Shown here: positions 34,961-45,647 of the stretch, piece by piece
Position numbering within the stretch: the stretch's first letter is position 1
Layout: every line of letters begins with the position of its first letter
Source of the DNA: Lycorma delicatula
Lineage: Eukaryota > Arthropoda > Insecta > Hemiptera > Fulgoridae
DNA length: 64,000 nt
Direction of reading: 5' to 3'
NCBI RefSeq assembly: GCF_047948215.1
Contig: NC_134467.1
Location: 38,167,020-38,231,019, forward strand
Position numbers and translations under genes: made by a program
Notes under the pieces: model-generated
The model's input: only the letters and a program-made list of their open reading frames with translations
What the model was told of the DNA's origin: nothing
Databases searched by the model: none

Positions 34961-35340
34961 GCATGTCGATCTGTTGTATGAACAGTTGTGTAAGTTGTTG
35001 AAGTGTTTCCACTTTGCGTTTGGGGTTTGCGGTAGCTGATGATAATGAACATATCAGCGTCCGCACTCCTGAATTGTTGGATTCATTGGAGGTTTGCTTG
35101 AATTCTTTTAAGAATTCCAGAGCAGTCGTTGTTGCCTCGAATGGGAACGATGTCGGAGATGAGAACAGGTTGGGATATCTGCTAGGTAGCTGATTTAAGG
35201 AATATGTGCCACAGTCTGCTGCCGGGACACAGCCCCAGATTCTCACGATTTCCATGAGAATTAATCTTGCCTGTCTAGTGATGTTTTTATGAATCTTTGA
35301 AACACTATAAATATTTTCAAATAATCTTCCCTGTGTGCAG
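34950..35340 (-). pseudogene. Densovirus NS1 N-terminal region fragment
   Basis: A 101-codon minus-strand frame (34950-35255: IVRIWGCVPAADCGTYSLNQ, KEFKQTSNESNNSGVRTL, KRKVETLQQLTQLF) with open continuation upstream to 35340. It is collinear with the downstream NS1 pieces and interrupted by a frameshift near 34960. No catalytic motif is visible, so identity rests on context. Confidence 0.5.
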
Positions 35341-35780
35341 ATTTGGGAGAAGCTATAAAATTTAGGTTATCGTCAGCAGGTCAATCACTATTGTCATTTC
35401 CAGTCTTCTTCAGTGCTGCATTTGCCATCTTCTTTGAAGAGGTAGTAGCAGTCTTTGTGTTTTTTTTTTGCTGGTTGACCGACCTGGGCAGTCGCATATT
35501 TCCTTTTATTGTTTGGTTTCACAACGGGAACCACAGCAGCTGGAGATGAACTTTCTACATCCATGGCACTTGTGAATCTTCTTGTAACGTGTCATTCAAA
35601 TCTTCAGGCAAAATAACAATCGAGGCTTGTGAATAATTTTCAAAACTGCAATCTTCAGGCTGAGTGTTACTGACCAGATCTAAAATTTGATGATACTCTT
35701 CTTCTCTACTTGTAAAACTAATGCTCTGAAAAATTTCTGTTTTGTAAGCAGGTCAAGCTCCTCCAATTCAAGCTAGATCT
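35341..35780 (-). pseudogene. Densovirus NS upstream fragments
   Basis: Minus-strand frames read EEYHQILDLVSNTQPEDC with NYSQASIVILPEDLNDTL (35700-35575), then from an ATG at 35563 MDVESSSPAAVVPVVK, NKRKYATAQVGQPAKKKHKD. Basic, low-complexity beginnings of this kind occur in densoviral NS proteins, but I do not recognise a domain. Assigned to the element by strand, order and continuity with the NS1 fragments; it could include an NS3-type frame. Confidence 0.4.
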
Positions 35781-35829
35781 CCTGTCTGTAATCAAAACAG
35801 CAACCCTTCAGCTCAAGTTTCATCTTGGA

Positions 35830-36600
35830 TAAAAGGAAGAAGCTGCAAGAGAATCAAATCCAGTGAATTATAGTAATGATTATGTTAATTTTAGATGAAC
35901 ATTTTTTTTTAAGCTTTATGGAAGGGAGTATTGTCATGATGAAGCATCCCATTGCCCTCACTACTACTGTGCCAAAAGTTTTTCTTCAGATGCCTCAGAA
36001 TCCTGTGTTGATAGTTATCCTCTTGGATGAATTCACAATCCAGACAAACTTTGAATCTTGATGAAAAAACTATAAGTATGCTTTTGCTTGATCTTAGTCT
36101 TGAGCTGCCTCGTGGATCTAGTCTGGAGGTTCCAAGAATTCAGACTGCAAATCCAACTTGCATCACTGCTGATGATTCTTGAAGTACAGTTTGAGGTTTC
36201 TTGGCAGATTTTGATGAGTTCTCCTGCTCAGAGGTCAAAAGCCTATTTATGAATTTGGCAGACAGACATGGCTGATAAAATAGTAGTTTGCTTCCACTAT
36301 TCCAGTTAATAAACAATGTCAAACCTCCTTAGGGATGATACAAAAAACCTACTGTGGAAGCTGCCAAATTTTCACTTTTTGGGACTTGACCATCTGTTAC
36401 CCCAAATCTCTTCATCCTTCAGCGATCTTCTACTCCTATAGAAACAGAAATGTTATTCAAAACAACTTGTCTGAGTGATTATTTCTTTGCTGCAGGTTGG
36501 GTGGATCATTTCAAAAGTTTTTGTTGCGGATTTCTCGAGTTTGATCCAAATGAATTTCCTTCTAGAGAGCAGTCTGTGCTGAAATTACAGATGCTTTAAT
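35830..36600 (-). mobile_element. Mariner transposase relic
   Basis: On the minus strand: INWNSGSKLLFYQPCLSA near 36300, NSSKSAKKPQTVLQESSAVM near 36200, a PRGSSRLRSSKSILIVFSS segment near 36090 (equivalent of the SRPKKARQ..S..M..VFFD region), FIQEDNYQHRILRHLKKNF near 35990 and MLHHDNTPFHKA near 35940 (second catalytic block intact as HDN). Frames are broken throughout and the third block is missing at the left end, next to the viral remnant. Confidence 0.65.
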
Positions 36601-36971
36601 GTACATGATCTTAAAAACAAGAAAAACATTTATTCAGAATGATGCTACTCACCTTGGTACCGTTTCTGTGCATATATGCTCATAGATTTTATCATAGAAT
36701 TTTTTTATTGCACACTTTATATATATTCTAAAACAAGCACTGAACTGAAATTACTGTCTTTAGTTCAGTACCACAAAGCTCATTAAGATTCTTTTTCATA
36801 GATAGGAAATGTAACCACAAGCATGGTAGTCAATCTGTCAGATTGTGGTATCCATTGCTACCAGTATTATTTCTTAAAATGTCCATACTTACTATTTACT
36901 ACTATTACTTATGATTACTGAAATTAATTTTTTTTTCTGAGATTCATATTCATCTATACTGTTAAATTTTA
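36601..36971. other. Intron sequence, nothing recognised
   Basis: AT-rich spacer between the mariner relic and the hairpin element. Confidence 0.5.
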
Positions 36972-37120
36972 TTTAAATTTATTAAATGAACCACCTAGTA
37001 CAGAATGCTTAATAAGACGTGTCTTACCTTAATTTTTCATGAAAGTACACTTCATGAAAAATTAATGTAAGATGCGTCTTGTCTAAGTGTTCTGTACTAG
37101 GTGGTTTATTTAATAGAATT

Positions 37121-37126
<6 letters not shown>
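36972..37126. repeat. Near-perfect 155-bp palindrome (hairpin, MITE-like)
   Basis: Left arm 36972-37043 and right arm 37051-37126 are inverted copies (left TGAACCACCTAGTACAGAAT, right TTCTGTACTAGGTGGTTTAT; centre TTTTTCATGAA-agtacac-TTCATGAAAAA). Only a few mismatches over about 72 bp and a 7-bp loop. No coding capacity. Confidence 0.9.

Positions 37127-37152
<26 letters not shown>
37127..37152. repeat. (TA)n microsatellite
   Basis: Pure TA run separating the palindrome from the start of the RTE-like LINE. Confidence 0.9.
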
Positions 37153-37156
<4 letters not shown>

Positions 37157-40100
37157 GACCTTGCCGTTGGTGAGGGGGCTTAAGTGCTCAGTGATACAGA
37201 ATAGCTGTACCAAAGGTGCAACCATATCGTAGAGGTATCTGTTGAGAGTCAGACTAAGGAATGATTCCTGAAAGAGGGCAGCATCTCCTTCAGTAGTTGT
37301 TAAGGGCGTAAGTCAGAACGACTTAAACGGCCATATCAAAATCACTCAGTCCTCTGAGTACTGCGCAGCTGAAAGCAATGAGAAACTACAGCTGCTTTTT
37401 TTCCAAAAAAAATGTAGCTCTCTACATTTTCATATAGCAATGATAGAGGCGCCTTCCTTGGTAAAATATTCTAGAGATAAACTAGTCCCCTGTTAAGAAT
37501 TTCTGGATGGGGACTACTAAGGAAGGGGTCACCTGAAAATTAAAAAATAACATTCGAGTCGGAGCGTGGAATGTTAGAAGTTTAAAAAAGGTTGGTAGGT
37601 TAGAAAATTTAAAGAAGGAAATGGATAGGATAAATGTAGATCTAGTAGGAATTAGTGAAGTTCGGTGGGAAGAGGAAAACGACTTTTGGTTAGGTGATTT
37701 TAGAATAATTAACTCTGCTTCAAATAATGGACAGGCAGGAGAAGATTTCGTAATGAACAAGAAGATAGGGAAGAGAGTAGAGTATTTCAAAATGCATAGT
37801 GACAGAATCATTGTAATAAGGATAAAATCAAAGCCTAAACCGACAATGATTGTTAACATCTATATGCCTACAAGCGCCCATGATGATGATGAGGTAGAGT
37901 GTGTATATGAAGAAATTGATAAAGCAATTAAACACATAAAAGGAGACAAAAATTTAATAATAGTTGGAGATTGGAATGCAATTATTGGAAAAGGGCAAGG
38001 AAGGAAATATAGTGGGTGAATACGGGCTGGGCAAAAGGAATGAAAGAGGGGACCGACTTATAGAGTTTTGCACGAAGTATAATTTAGTAAGTGCCAACAC
38101 CCAATTTAAAAATCATAATAGAAGAATATACACTTGGAAAAAGCCAGGCGATACTGCAAGGTATCAGATAGATTATATCACGGTTAAGCAAAAATTTAGA
38201 AATCAACTCGTCGACTGTAAAACTTACCCTGGAGCAGACATTGATAGCGACCATAATTTAGTGATAATAAAATGTAGATTGGGGTTTAAAAACCTGAAGA
38301 AAAGGTGTCAGATGTATCGGTGGAATTTAGAGAAGCTTGAGGAAGAGGAGGTAAAGAAGATTTTTGAGGAGGACATCGCAAGGGGTCTGAGTAAAAAGAT
38401 AAGGTAGAAAATGTAGAAGAATGGGAGAATGTTAAAAAGGAAATTCTTAAATCAGCAGAAGCGAACTTAGGTGGAACAAAGAAAGCTGGTAGAAAACTTT
38501 GGGTTTCAAATGATATATTGCAGCTGATTGATGAACGTAGAAACTATAAGAATGCTAGTGACGAAGAAAGTAAAAGGAACTATTAACAATTAAGAAATAC
38601 TATAAACAGCAAGTGCAAACTGGCAAAAGAAGAGTAGATTAAAGAAAACTGTTCAGAAGTGGAAAGAGAAATGAACATTGATAAAATAGACGGAGCATGC
38701 AGGAAAGTTAATGAAAATGCTGGGGTTAATTAAAAAAATAATAATGTGTTAAATAAAGAACACCGATTTATTATTCGAAAGGCAAAGTCGATAAGTGGGT
38801 GCAATATATTGAAGAGTTATACGGAGGGAATGAATTAGAAAATGGTGTTACAGAGGAAGAAGAGGAAGTCGAAGAGGATGGAAGGGGAGAAACAATATTG
38901 AGATCTGAATTTAAGAGAGCATTAAAAGATTTGAATGGCAGAAAGGCTCCTGGAATAGACAGAATATCTGTAGAATTACTACGCAGTGCAAGTGAGAAAG
39001 CGATTGATAGATTATACAAACCGGAATGTAATATTCATGAAAAAGGGGAAGTTCCGTCAGACTTCAAAAAAAGTGTTAGTCATGATACCAAAGAAAGCAG
39101 GGGCAGATAAATGTGAAGAATACAAAACAATTAGTTTAACTAGCCAATCATCAAAAATCTTAACTAGAATTCTATACAGAAGAATTGAGAGGAGAGTAGA
39201 AGAAGTGTTAGGAGAAGACCAATTTGGTTTCACGAAAATATAGGGACAAGGGAAGCAATTTTAGGCCTCAGATTAAAAGTAGACGGAAGATTAAAGAAAA
39301 ACAAACCAATATACTTGGCATTTATGGACCTAGAAAAGGCATTCGATAACGTAGACTGGAATAAAATGTTCAACATTTAAAAAAAATTAGGGTTCAAATA
39401 CAGAGATAGAAGAACAATTGCTAACATTTACAGGAACCAATCAGCAACAGTAATAATTGAAGAACATAAGAAAGAAGCCATAATAAAAAAGGGAATCCGA
39501 CAAGGATGTTCCCTATCCCTGTTACTTTTTAATCTATACATAGAATTAGCAGTTAATGATGTTAAAGAACAATTTAGATTCGGAGTAACAGTACAAGGTG
39601 AATAGATAAAGATGCTACGATTTGCTGATGATATTATAGTAATTTTAGCCGAGAGTAAAAAGGATTTAGAAGAAACAATGAATGGCATGGATGAAGTCCT
39701 ACGCAAGAACTACTGCATGAAAATAAACAAGAATAAAATGAAAGTAATGAAATGTAGTAGAAATAACAAAGATGGACCACTGAATGTGAAAATAGGAGGA
39801 GAAAAGATTATGGAGGTAGAAGAATTTTGTTATTTGGGAAGTAGAATTACTAAAGATGAACGAAGCAGGAGCGATATAAAATGCCCAATAGCACAGGCGA
39901 AACGAGCATTCAGTCAGAAATATAATTTATTTACATCAAAAACTAATTTAAACGTCAGGAAAAGATTTTTGAAAGTATATGTTTGGAGCATAGCTTTTAT
40001 ATGGAAGTGAAACTTGAATGATCGGAGTATCTGAGAAGAAAAGATTAGAAGCTTTTGAAATGCGGTGCTATAGGAGAACGTTAAAAATCAGATGGGTGGA

Positions 40101-40397
40101 TAAAGTGGCAAATGAAGAGGTGTTACGGCAAATAAATGAAGAAAGAAGCATTTGGAAAAATATAGCTAAAAGAAGAGACAGACTTATAGGCCACATATTA
40201 AGGCATCCCGGAATAGTCGCTTTAATATTGGAGGGTTAGGTAGAAGGAAAAAACTGTGTAGGCAGGCAAAGTTTGGTATATGTAAAACAAATTGTTACGG
40301 ATGTAGGATGTAGGGGGTGTACCGAAATGAAACGACTAGCACTAGATAGGGAATCTTGGAGAGCTGCATCAAACCAGTCAAATGACTGAAGACAAAA
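37153..40397 (+). mobile_element. RTE-like LINE, near full length, inactivated
   Basis: A 3.25-kb non-LTR retrotransposon copy. A 5' untranslated region runs to about 37550. The apurinic-type endonuclease follows (37621-38019 and 37964-38407): NVRSLKKVGRLENLK, DLVGISEVRWEEENDFW, IIVGDWNAIIGKGQ, then, after a frameshift near 38000, YQIDYITV and DSDHNLVIIKCRL, the SDH catalytic block. RT lies at 38900-39650: GRKAPGIDRISVELL, EYKTISLTSQSSKILTRILY, EDQFGF, FMDLEKAFDNVDW (motif A), GCSLSLLLFNLYIEL (motif B), LRFADDIIVILAESKKDL (motif C). The C-terminus ends GTEMK..ALDRESW and GACTGAAGAC plus A-run. At least six stops or shifts inactivate it. The endonuclease wording is like RTE/BovB-type elements; the clade is inferred, not computed. 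Confidence 0.9.
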
Positions 40398-41801
40398 AAA
40401 TTATATATATAAATAATTATAATTACATATAATATAATTAATAATTATTAATAAGTTTTCCAATATTAGACATTTGTACTGTACTAAAAATAAAATAAGA
40501 ATTATAAATTAAATTGTGCTTGTTGATTCTTAACTGCTTCAATTTCATCTGAATAATTTTGAAATTATTCATTCTGTTTACTAAATAACTGACGCCAGCT
40601 GGTTCTTGCCGGCAGTGAAGCTGCAGCCTGCCTACAATCTCAAACTTAATTGGAAGTCAATAGGGAAACTATTATATATTTTCCCTATTGCAGAATTTGC
40701 AATTACAAAAAATTGTTTATTATTTCCAAAACTTCATCTGAACAATCTTTTTGCTTTCTACTTGTGGTAGTAGACATTAAGTTCATGAAAAATCACTAGG
40801 TAACTCGAAAATTATATCACTTTCATTTAATTATTCATAACTGTTAAGTTTCTTCAACCTGTAAAAAATAAACATACCTGATATTCACTACCAAACATTT
40901 TGTCAAGCATAAAGTTTATAATATTGTGAAACATGAATATGGAGAAAATCACAATTTTGTAATACTCACACACATTTTGATAGTGTCTTTATAGCTTTGT
41001 TTCTATTTAATCATATCTTCATACCAAGTTTTGTTGCATTTGCATTTAATTTCATCATGCTTTATTTTATACAATGCCTATACTTTTCAAATATTCATGA
41101 TGACATAATTTTTTTTATTATAAACGCTTATTAAATAGCTAATTATTTTGTATTAAAAGAAAACAAGCATGTTTTTGGAAGAAAAAAACAAAAATTTTCA
41201 TTATTTGAAGGTGTAAAATTTAAATGAGAAATAAAATTGTGAAAATGAATTATGATACTAATGAGATCATATTTCTTGAATACAAAAATCCATGACAAAC
41301 CATAATAAAAAGGTATTTTAGGAAGAATGGAAAAAGTAAAACTTAAACTATATTGGAACAATCTCTAGGAGAAATAATTCCACCAAAATCCTTGTATACT
41401 AAAAAACCAAAAATTGTGTTTAAAAAAAAAACAAATTGTATGTAAACTGTTCAAACAAAACCTGATGTATTAAAATCTCATGAGTACATAATTGGACATA
41501 TATTAGCAACATTATGATGCAATAGTTCTTATGTCAAACGTTGCTCATTTGCAGTGTAAGACCGAAAAAAAGGGTCATTGAATTATTACAGCAACAAATC
41601 AATTTTAATAAATTGTTAGTCGAAAAATATCAACAAAAATGAAGAGCAAATATTACAGCTAGCTGGATAATACGGATAAAATTTGCGATGAAGTCATCAA
41701 ATAAAAAACTAAGTGGCTGTGCAGGGTCAAACATACTAAGGCCTAAAGCAGTACGACCCCCCATACACATACATATAAGTATGGTGATCATGTCAAAAAA
41801 A

Positions 41802-41855
<54 letters not shown>

Positions 41856-42935
41856 TTGGTCCACATGAACTAGTTGGAAAATGTAAATATTTAAAAATAA
41901 ACAAATAACCAATTTTTGACATGATCACCAAACTTCTCCCTTAAATATATAGTTGTCCTAGCTATATTCGCCAGGAAAGTAAAAATATATTTGTAAAAAA
42001 ATAGCTCTGAAGTAACCTAGAATTAGTTTCTTTATTTAGCTTTTATACATACCTCTTTGATAATGTCAGCAAATGCTTCCATGTTATCCATTCTATATTG
42101 ATATATCTCTTGGTCTATCAGCAAAAGAAGCAAATAAAAACACTATAAAATTGACATTTTATCAACACCAGCTGCCATTTTTCTTGATTCATTTATCACC
42201 TTTCATTTTTTCAGAATCACATCAACAAAGAAGTGAACTTTTTCATAACTTTCTTTTCGCTTGTGGATCAACTTTTTTCATTTTATTGACTAATTTTAAA
42301 TTGCATTATGTTTTTTTTGTTTTATCAGAATATCTTTTGCTTTTTATTTCCACAAACAAATTGATTTAAATTGATTTACAAATTTGCGCGCTAATAATTA
42401 TATATTGACATATAAAATTAATATAAACAAGAATTTCATACAAATACGCAGTGATAAACAAAACGAGCAAACAGATGTTTGTACAAAACTTCTTAAAAGG
42501 CAACAAGACATGGAAATAAACAAAAAAAAAAAAATATTTGAGGGAGTTAAATTTCTTTCAAGCCACGGAATTTCATGGAACTCAATCAATCAAGTTATTG
42601 AATTTAAATTGAAAGTACATCCATTCACTCAATCTTCCACTATACCTTAATAATGCACAAGTAAGACGTAGGTTAAGAATATGAAAAGCCTTTAAGATTT
42701 ATTTACTATTCTCATGATGCCATAAGTAATTACATACTACTGCCTACAGCAGTAGAAATATCTTCTCAGCGTCATTTAGACATGGATAACGACCAGTTTC
42801 TAAAAGTAGTAATGTTACCAGGAGATAATTTATATTAAAACAAAATTTTGATATATTAATAATTTCAAAATTACAAAAGATTATCGTAATAATGGTCAGA
42901 GAAAGAAATAATCAACATATTAAAAAAAAACTTAC
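40398..42935. other. Intron sequence, no element identified
   Basis: AT-rich. Open frames at 41143-41361, 42073-42369 and 42384-42650 are biased in composition and show no family motif. The only structured feature is the inverted repeat and microsatellite at 41782-41930. Confidence 0.5.
41782..41930. repeat. 18-bp perfect inverted repeat flanking a (TA)n/(TG)n microsatellite
   Basis: TGGTGATCATGTCAAAAA at 41782-41799 is the exact reverse complement of 41913-41930. The 113-bp interior is largely a TA run followed by a short TG run. It could be the ends of a tiny inverted-repeat element. Frames across it (41630-41866, 41688-41873) are microsatellite artefacts. Confidence 0.8.
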
Positions 42936-43067
42936 ATCATCTTTTATTTTATCTGGTTCCAGAAACAAGCATTCAGTCTGCTCAACTTCATTCAATTCTG
43001 TCTTTACTTGAATATTAAAACACGATGAATTTTCATCAAATGTTTTACATACTTGTGCACTCATTAC
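42936..43067 (-). CDS. C2H2 zinc-finger gene, first coding exon
   Basis: The exon spans acceptor TTCTTCTCCAG (AG at 43068-43069) to donor GTAAGT (GT at 42934-42935). The start codon is at 43064, preceded by three 5' UTR bases. It gives 43 codons (MSAQVCKTFDENSSCFNIQ; KTELNEVEQTECLFLEPDKI) and ends in phase 0, joining 26023-26121. VKTE and acidic clusters are common in insect zinc-finger proteins outside the finger array. The intron downstream (26122-42935) is 16.8 kb and holds the endogenous densovirus and a near-full-length RTE-like LINE. Confidence 0.75.
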
Positions 43068-43236
43068 CTGGAGAAGAAAAAATATGTTAAATAAATGTCC
43101 ATTGTAAATACATCATTAATTTATTTAGATTAAATTTTTTACAATTCATCCTTTTTTTCTTTTTCCTCTGTACATTAAATAACTATATATATATTTTTAG
43201 TCTCGGCAAAGAAACAGAATTAGAGAACAATCTTAC

Positions 43237-43330
43237 CTTTACTTTTTTATGTTCCAAATTTTCTCGCGCCGAAGTTCATTTTTAGTGATATTTTTACTAA
43301 TTCTTCATCTGTTTACATTTACACATTAAA
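43237..43330 (-). other. Putative 5' UTR exon of the zinc-finger gene with a short uORF
   Basis: A consensus donor GTAAGA (GT at 43235-43236) ends an exon just 169 bp upstream of the first coding exon. The exon contains a CpG-bearing TTCGGCGCGAG, unusual here, and a 10-codon upstream ORF (MNFGARKFGT, stop TAA) that closes before the donor. The transcription start is not determined; 43330 is approximate. The uORF would be expected to reduce translation of the main frame. Confidence 0.45.
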
Positions 43331-43545
43331 ATTTATCATTTTACTTTTTATTTTGTAAAAATTTTCATTAATAAAATTTAAAAACATTTTAAAAATTCAG
43401 AACAAATATTTGTTCAGTAAGAGAATGAAAAAGTATTGCAATAACTATTCATTTATCAATATCTTAATTTTGTATGCCAACTTAAATAATTTTAATTAGA
43501 ATGTCCCCATTAAATTCTGTTTGCAGATTTATAAGGCTGAATTCA

Positions 43546-43548
<3 letters not shown>

Positions 43549-43588
<40 letters not shown>
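43549..43588. repeat. (TA)n microsatellite
   Basis: About 20 TA units just left of the Helitron-like element. Confidence 0.9.
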
Positions 43589-43595
<7 letters not shown>

Positions 43596-44172
43596 TAAAA
43601 ATCAATGTTTGTTTGTCTGTCTGTTCCAACTTCTCGAAATCTATCGGACAGATTTGTCTAAAAGTTTGCACAACTACACTTTGAAGCCCTATGGTGAACA
43701 CAGGCTGCTAATTTTTTTGGATCTCCGACATAACAAAATGTTACAACGAAATTTAAAACACTTTATTTCTTCCTTAAAACTTAATTTTCAAAATGACTTT
43801 GATTTTCAAGAAAAATTTAATTTTTAGTTAAAATTTTTTTGAATTGATCTTTTTTCAAAACATCATACAATGCCTAAAAGACATTCTTCAATCGGGAAAA
43901 ATACAAAAACAAACACGTATGTTGAAAACTGTTCCTGTGGCAGACTGAAGACGATAGACAGTCAAATTGGAAAGCGACCAAATACACACAGCCCAATCCT
44001 GTTTGACTGAAACAATTGAGCAACGGGAAATGCGATATGCCACCGTTACTGTATGTGTAACTGACTGCACCTGCCTCCGGTTACTTGACTAATAAATATA
44101 AAATAAAAAGATTGACCACCACGAGAAATGCAAGTAACCATATAGCACGAGCGAAGCTGCGACTGGGAGCTA

Positions 44173-44173
<1 letters not shown>
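43589..44173 (+). mobile_element. Helitron-like nonautonomous element, short
   Basis: Starts (A/T)C-ATATATAAAAATCAATG, similar to the start of the 11924-13567 element, and continues with GTTTGTTTGTCTGTCTGTTC. It ends GCGAAGCTGCGACTGGGAGCTAG at 44173 followed by T, the CTRR end with a GC-rich hairpin-prone stretch just inside. About 585 bp with no protein. The 5' TC appears mutated to AC. Confidence 0.6.

Positions 44174-44210
<37 letters not shown>
44174..44210. repeat. (TA)n microsatellite
   Basis: TA run directly after the Helitron-like 3' end; with 43549-43588 it suggests insertion into a TA tract. Confidence 0.9.
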
Positions 44211-44212
<2 letters not shown>

Positions 44213-44545
44213 TTTTTCTAAAATTTCCAATTTTTTATTACTATTTTCATGTTCAATATATATTCTTTCGTTTATTTCTAAATTAGTTATATTATGATTA
44301 TTATTTATTAAATGGTCAGCTATATTTGAGAAACCTATTTTTTTATTTTTAAATGATCTAAAATGTTCATTAAATCTACCTTTAAAGGACGTATTCATTT
44401 TACAATTATATATCTTTTTACAATTGATGAATTTTATTTTATAAATACCAGAAGAATCATATTTATTTTTTGCTTTTTTATTATTATTATATTTTAAATG
44501 TTTTATTATGTGATTAACAGGTTTATAAACAGGCTTATATTTAGA
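44211..44545 (-). pseudogene. Penelope-like element GIY-YIG endonuclease fragment
   Basis: On the minus strand: SGIYKIKFINCKKIYNCKMN near 44440, then FKGRFNEHFRSFKNKK, NIADHLINNNHNI and EHENSNKKLEILEK. This is the GIY-YIG nuclease module found C-terminal to RT in Penelope-like retroelements: the GIYKI core, the R..EH block, and the H...N.H block are visible. The expected IYIGxT is degraded to IYNCKM. No RT is attached. Confidence 0.7.
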
Positions 44546-44569
44546 TTAAAAAAGTAAAAAATAAATACA

Positions 44570-44690
44570 TTCTTCCGGTATTTATAAAATAAAACGCATC
44601 ATTTGCAAAAATATATATATATTGGTAAAACGAATAGGTCCTTTAAACATAGATTTAATGAACATCTCAGATCATTTAAAAATTACTGCA
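44570..44690 (+). pseudogene. Penelope-like GIY-YIG fragment, opposite orientation
   Basis: On the plus strand SSGIYKIKRIICKNIYI, then after a shift within a short TA run YIGKTNRSFKHRFNEHLRSF. This is the same module as at 44211-44545 but inverted, the two facing away from a 25-bp spacer. It keeps the IYIGKT block that the other copy has lost. Confidence 0.7.
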
Positions 44691-44694
44691 TACA

Positions 44695-45020
44695 GCCCAC
44701 CGCATGACGTGCATGCTATAAGATCTTGGCTGGGAGTTATTGTCACATCCCCTGTACAGTCCAGACCATGCTCCCAGTGATTTTCACCTGTTCGGGCCCT
44801 TGAAATTATTCCTGGAAGACCAGCATTTTAGTAGCAACGATGTGGTGAAACAGTCAGTCCTATCTTGGTTTCAACGATATGCCAAATCATTCTACATTGT
44901 GGATATCGAGACACTAGTGAAACACTGGTATAAATGTAGCAGAGGATTACATCAAGTAATAAAAGTATCTTTTACTATCATAAGTGTGTACATTTATTAA
45001 AAATTAATAGTCACAGATTG
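44695..45020 (+). mobile_element. Mariner transposase C-terminal fragment
   Basis: An open frame carries SHPLYSPDHAPSDFHLFGPL (third catalytic Asp block), FLEDQHFSSNDVVKQSVLSW and KHWYKCSR, the standard mariner C-terminus. The N-terminal two thirds are absent. Confidence 0.8.
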
Positions 45021-45647
45021 TCCTGAAAACTCCTCATATATATGTATAATTTCTAACACTGAATTTAGGATTTAAATTATTCTGGATTCAGGAATATCTT
45101 CAATTTTTTAAATTGGTGAAAAATTTAAAAAAACTTCAAATCATTAAACTAAATGCTTATCTAAAAACTAAAGTACAAAATGGGTATAAAAAATATAAAT
45201 TAATTTAATTTGGAAAACCAAAAATGTTTTCTTTAGTCCACATAATTTTATATGTATTCCTAAATAAAAGAATTGGTTAATTATATACAGTAATGGTCTC
45301 ACCTCTGCGAAATTTAGAATTTATATAGGTCTAAGTTATTCATTACAACTGAAATTATTCATCAGAACATTCACCCAAGTTATGTCCCTCATAAGATAGA
45401 CAGTAACAACACCCAAAATTTGTTTCTTTGTACTTTACATTATTTACTGACTAAATAATATGGTTTCAGTTAAATTTAGTTAAAAAAAGGGTTAGAAATG
45501 TTTAAAGTCAAGTTGGGCATAAGTCTTTCTGCTTCAGATAAATGAAGGTAAGTTTCTATCAAATTTATAAATTACTTGTAAATCAACATAACCTTGTAAA
45601 CTTGTAAACCTACCTAAATTCAATTAAAGTTCACTTAAACCAAAATA
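45021..45647. other. AT-rich spacer, nothing recognised
   Basis: No frame or repeat of note. Confidence 0.5.

Larger units (their letters stand above)
30902..35800. other. Endogenous densovirus-like element (ambisense, decayed)
   Basis: Parvovirus sequence of the densovirus type integrated in the host genome, inside the 16.8-kb intron between coding exons 1 and 2 of the zinc-finger gene. Capsid fragments read on the plus strand (30902-33640) and NS fragments on the minus strand (35780-33998), with their 3' ends facing each other. That convergent layout is the ambisense arrangement of ambidensoviruses. Without the later R1 tail (31863-32427) and SINE (32532-32816) about 4 kb of viral sequence remains, somewhat less than a complete 5-6 kb genome of that group. 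No terminal hairpins were recognised; relics of mariner elements lie close to both ends. All viral frames carry stops and shifts, so it is a fossil. The individual fragments are listed separately. Confidence 0.85.

Noticed and set aside
41630..41873. ORFs with Tyr-Ile repeats
   Set aside because: Translation of a TA microsatellite; the same applies to 43501-43827 and 44085-44297.
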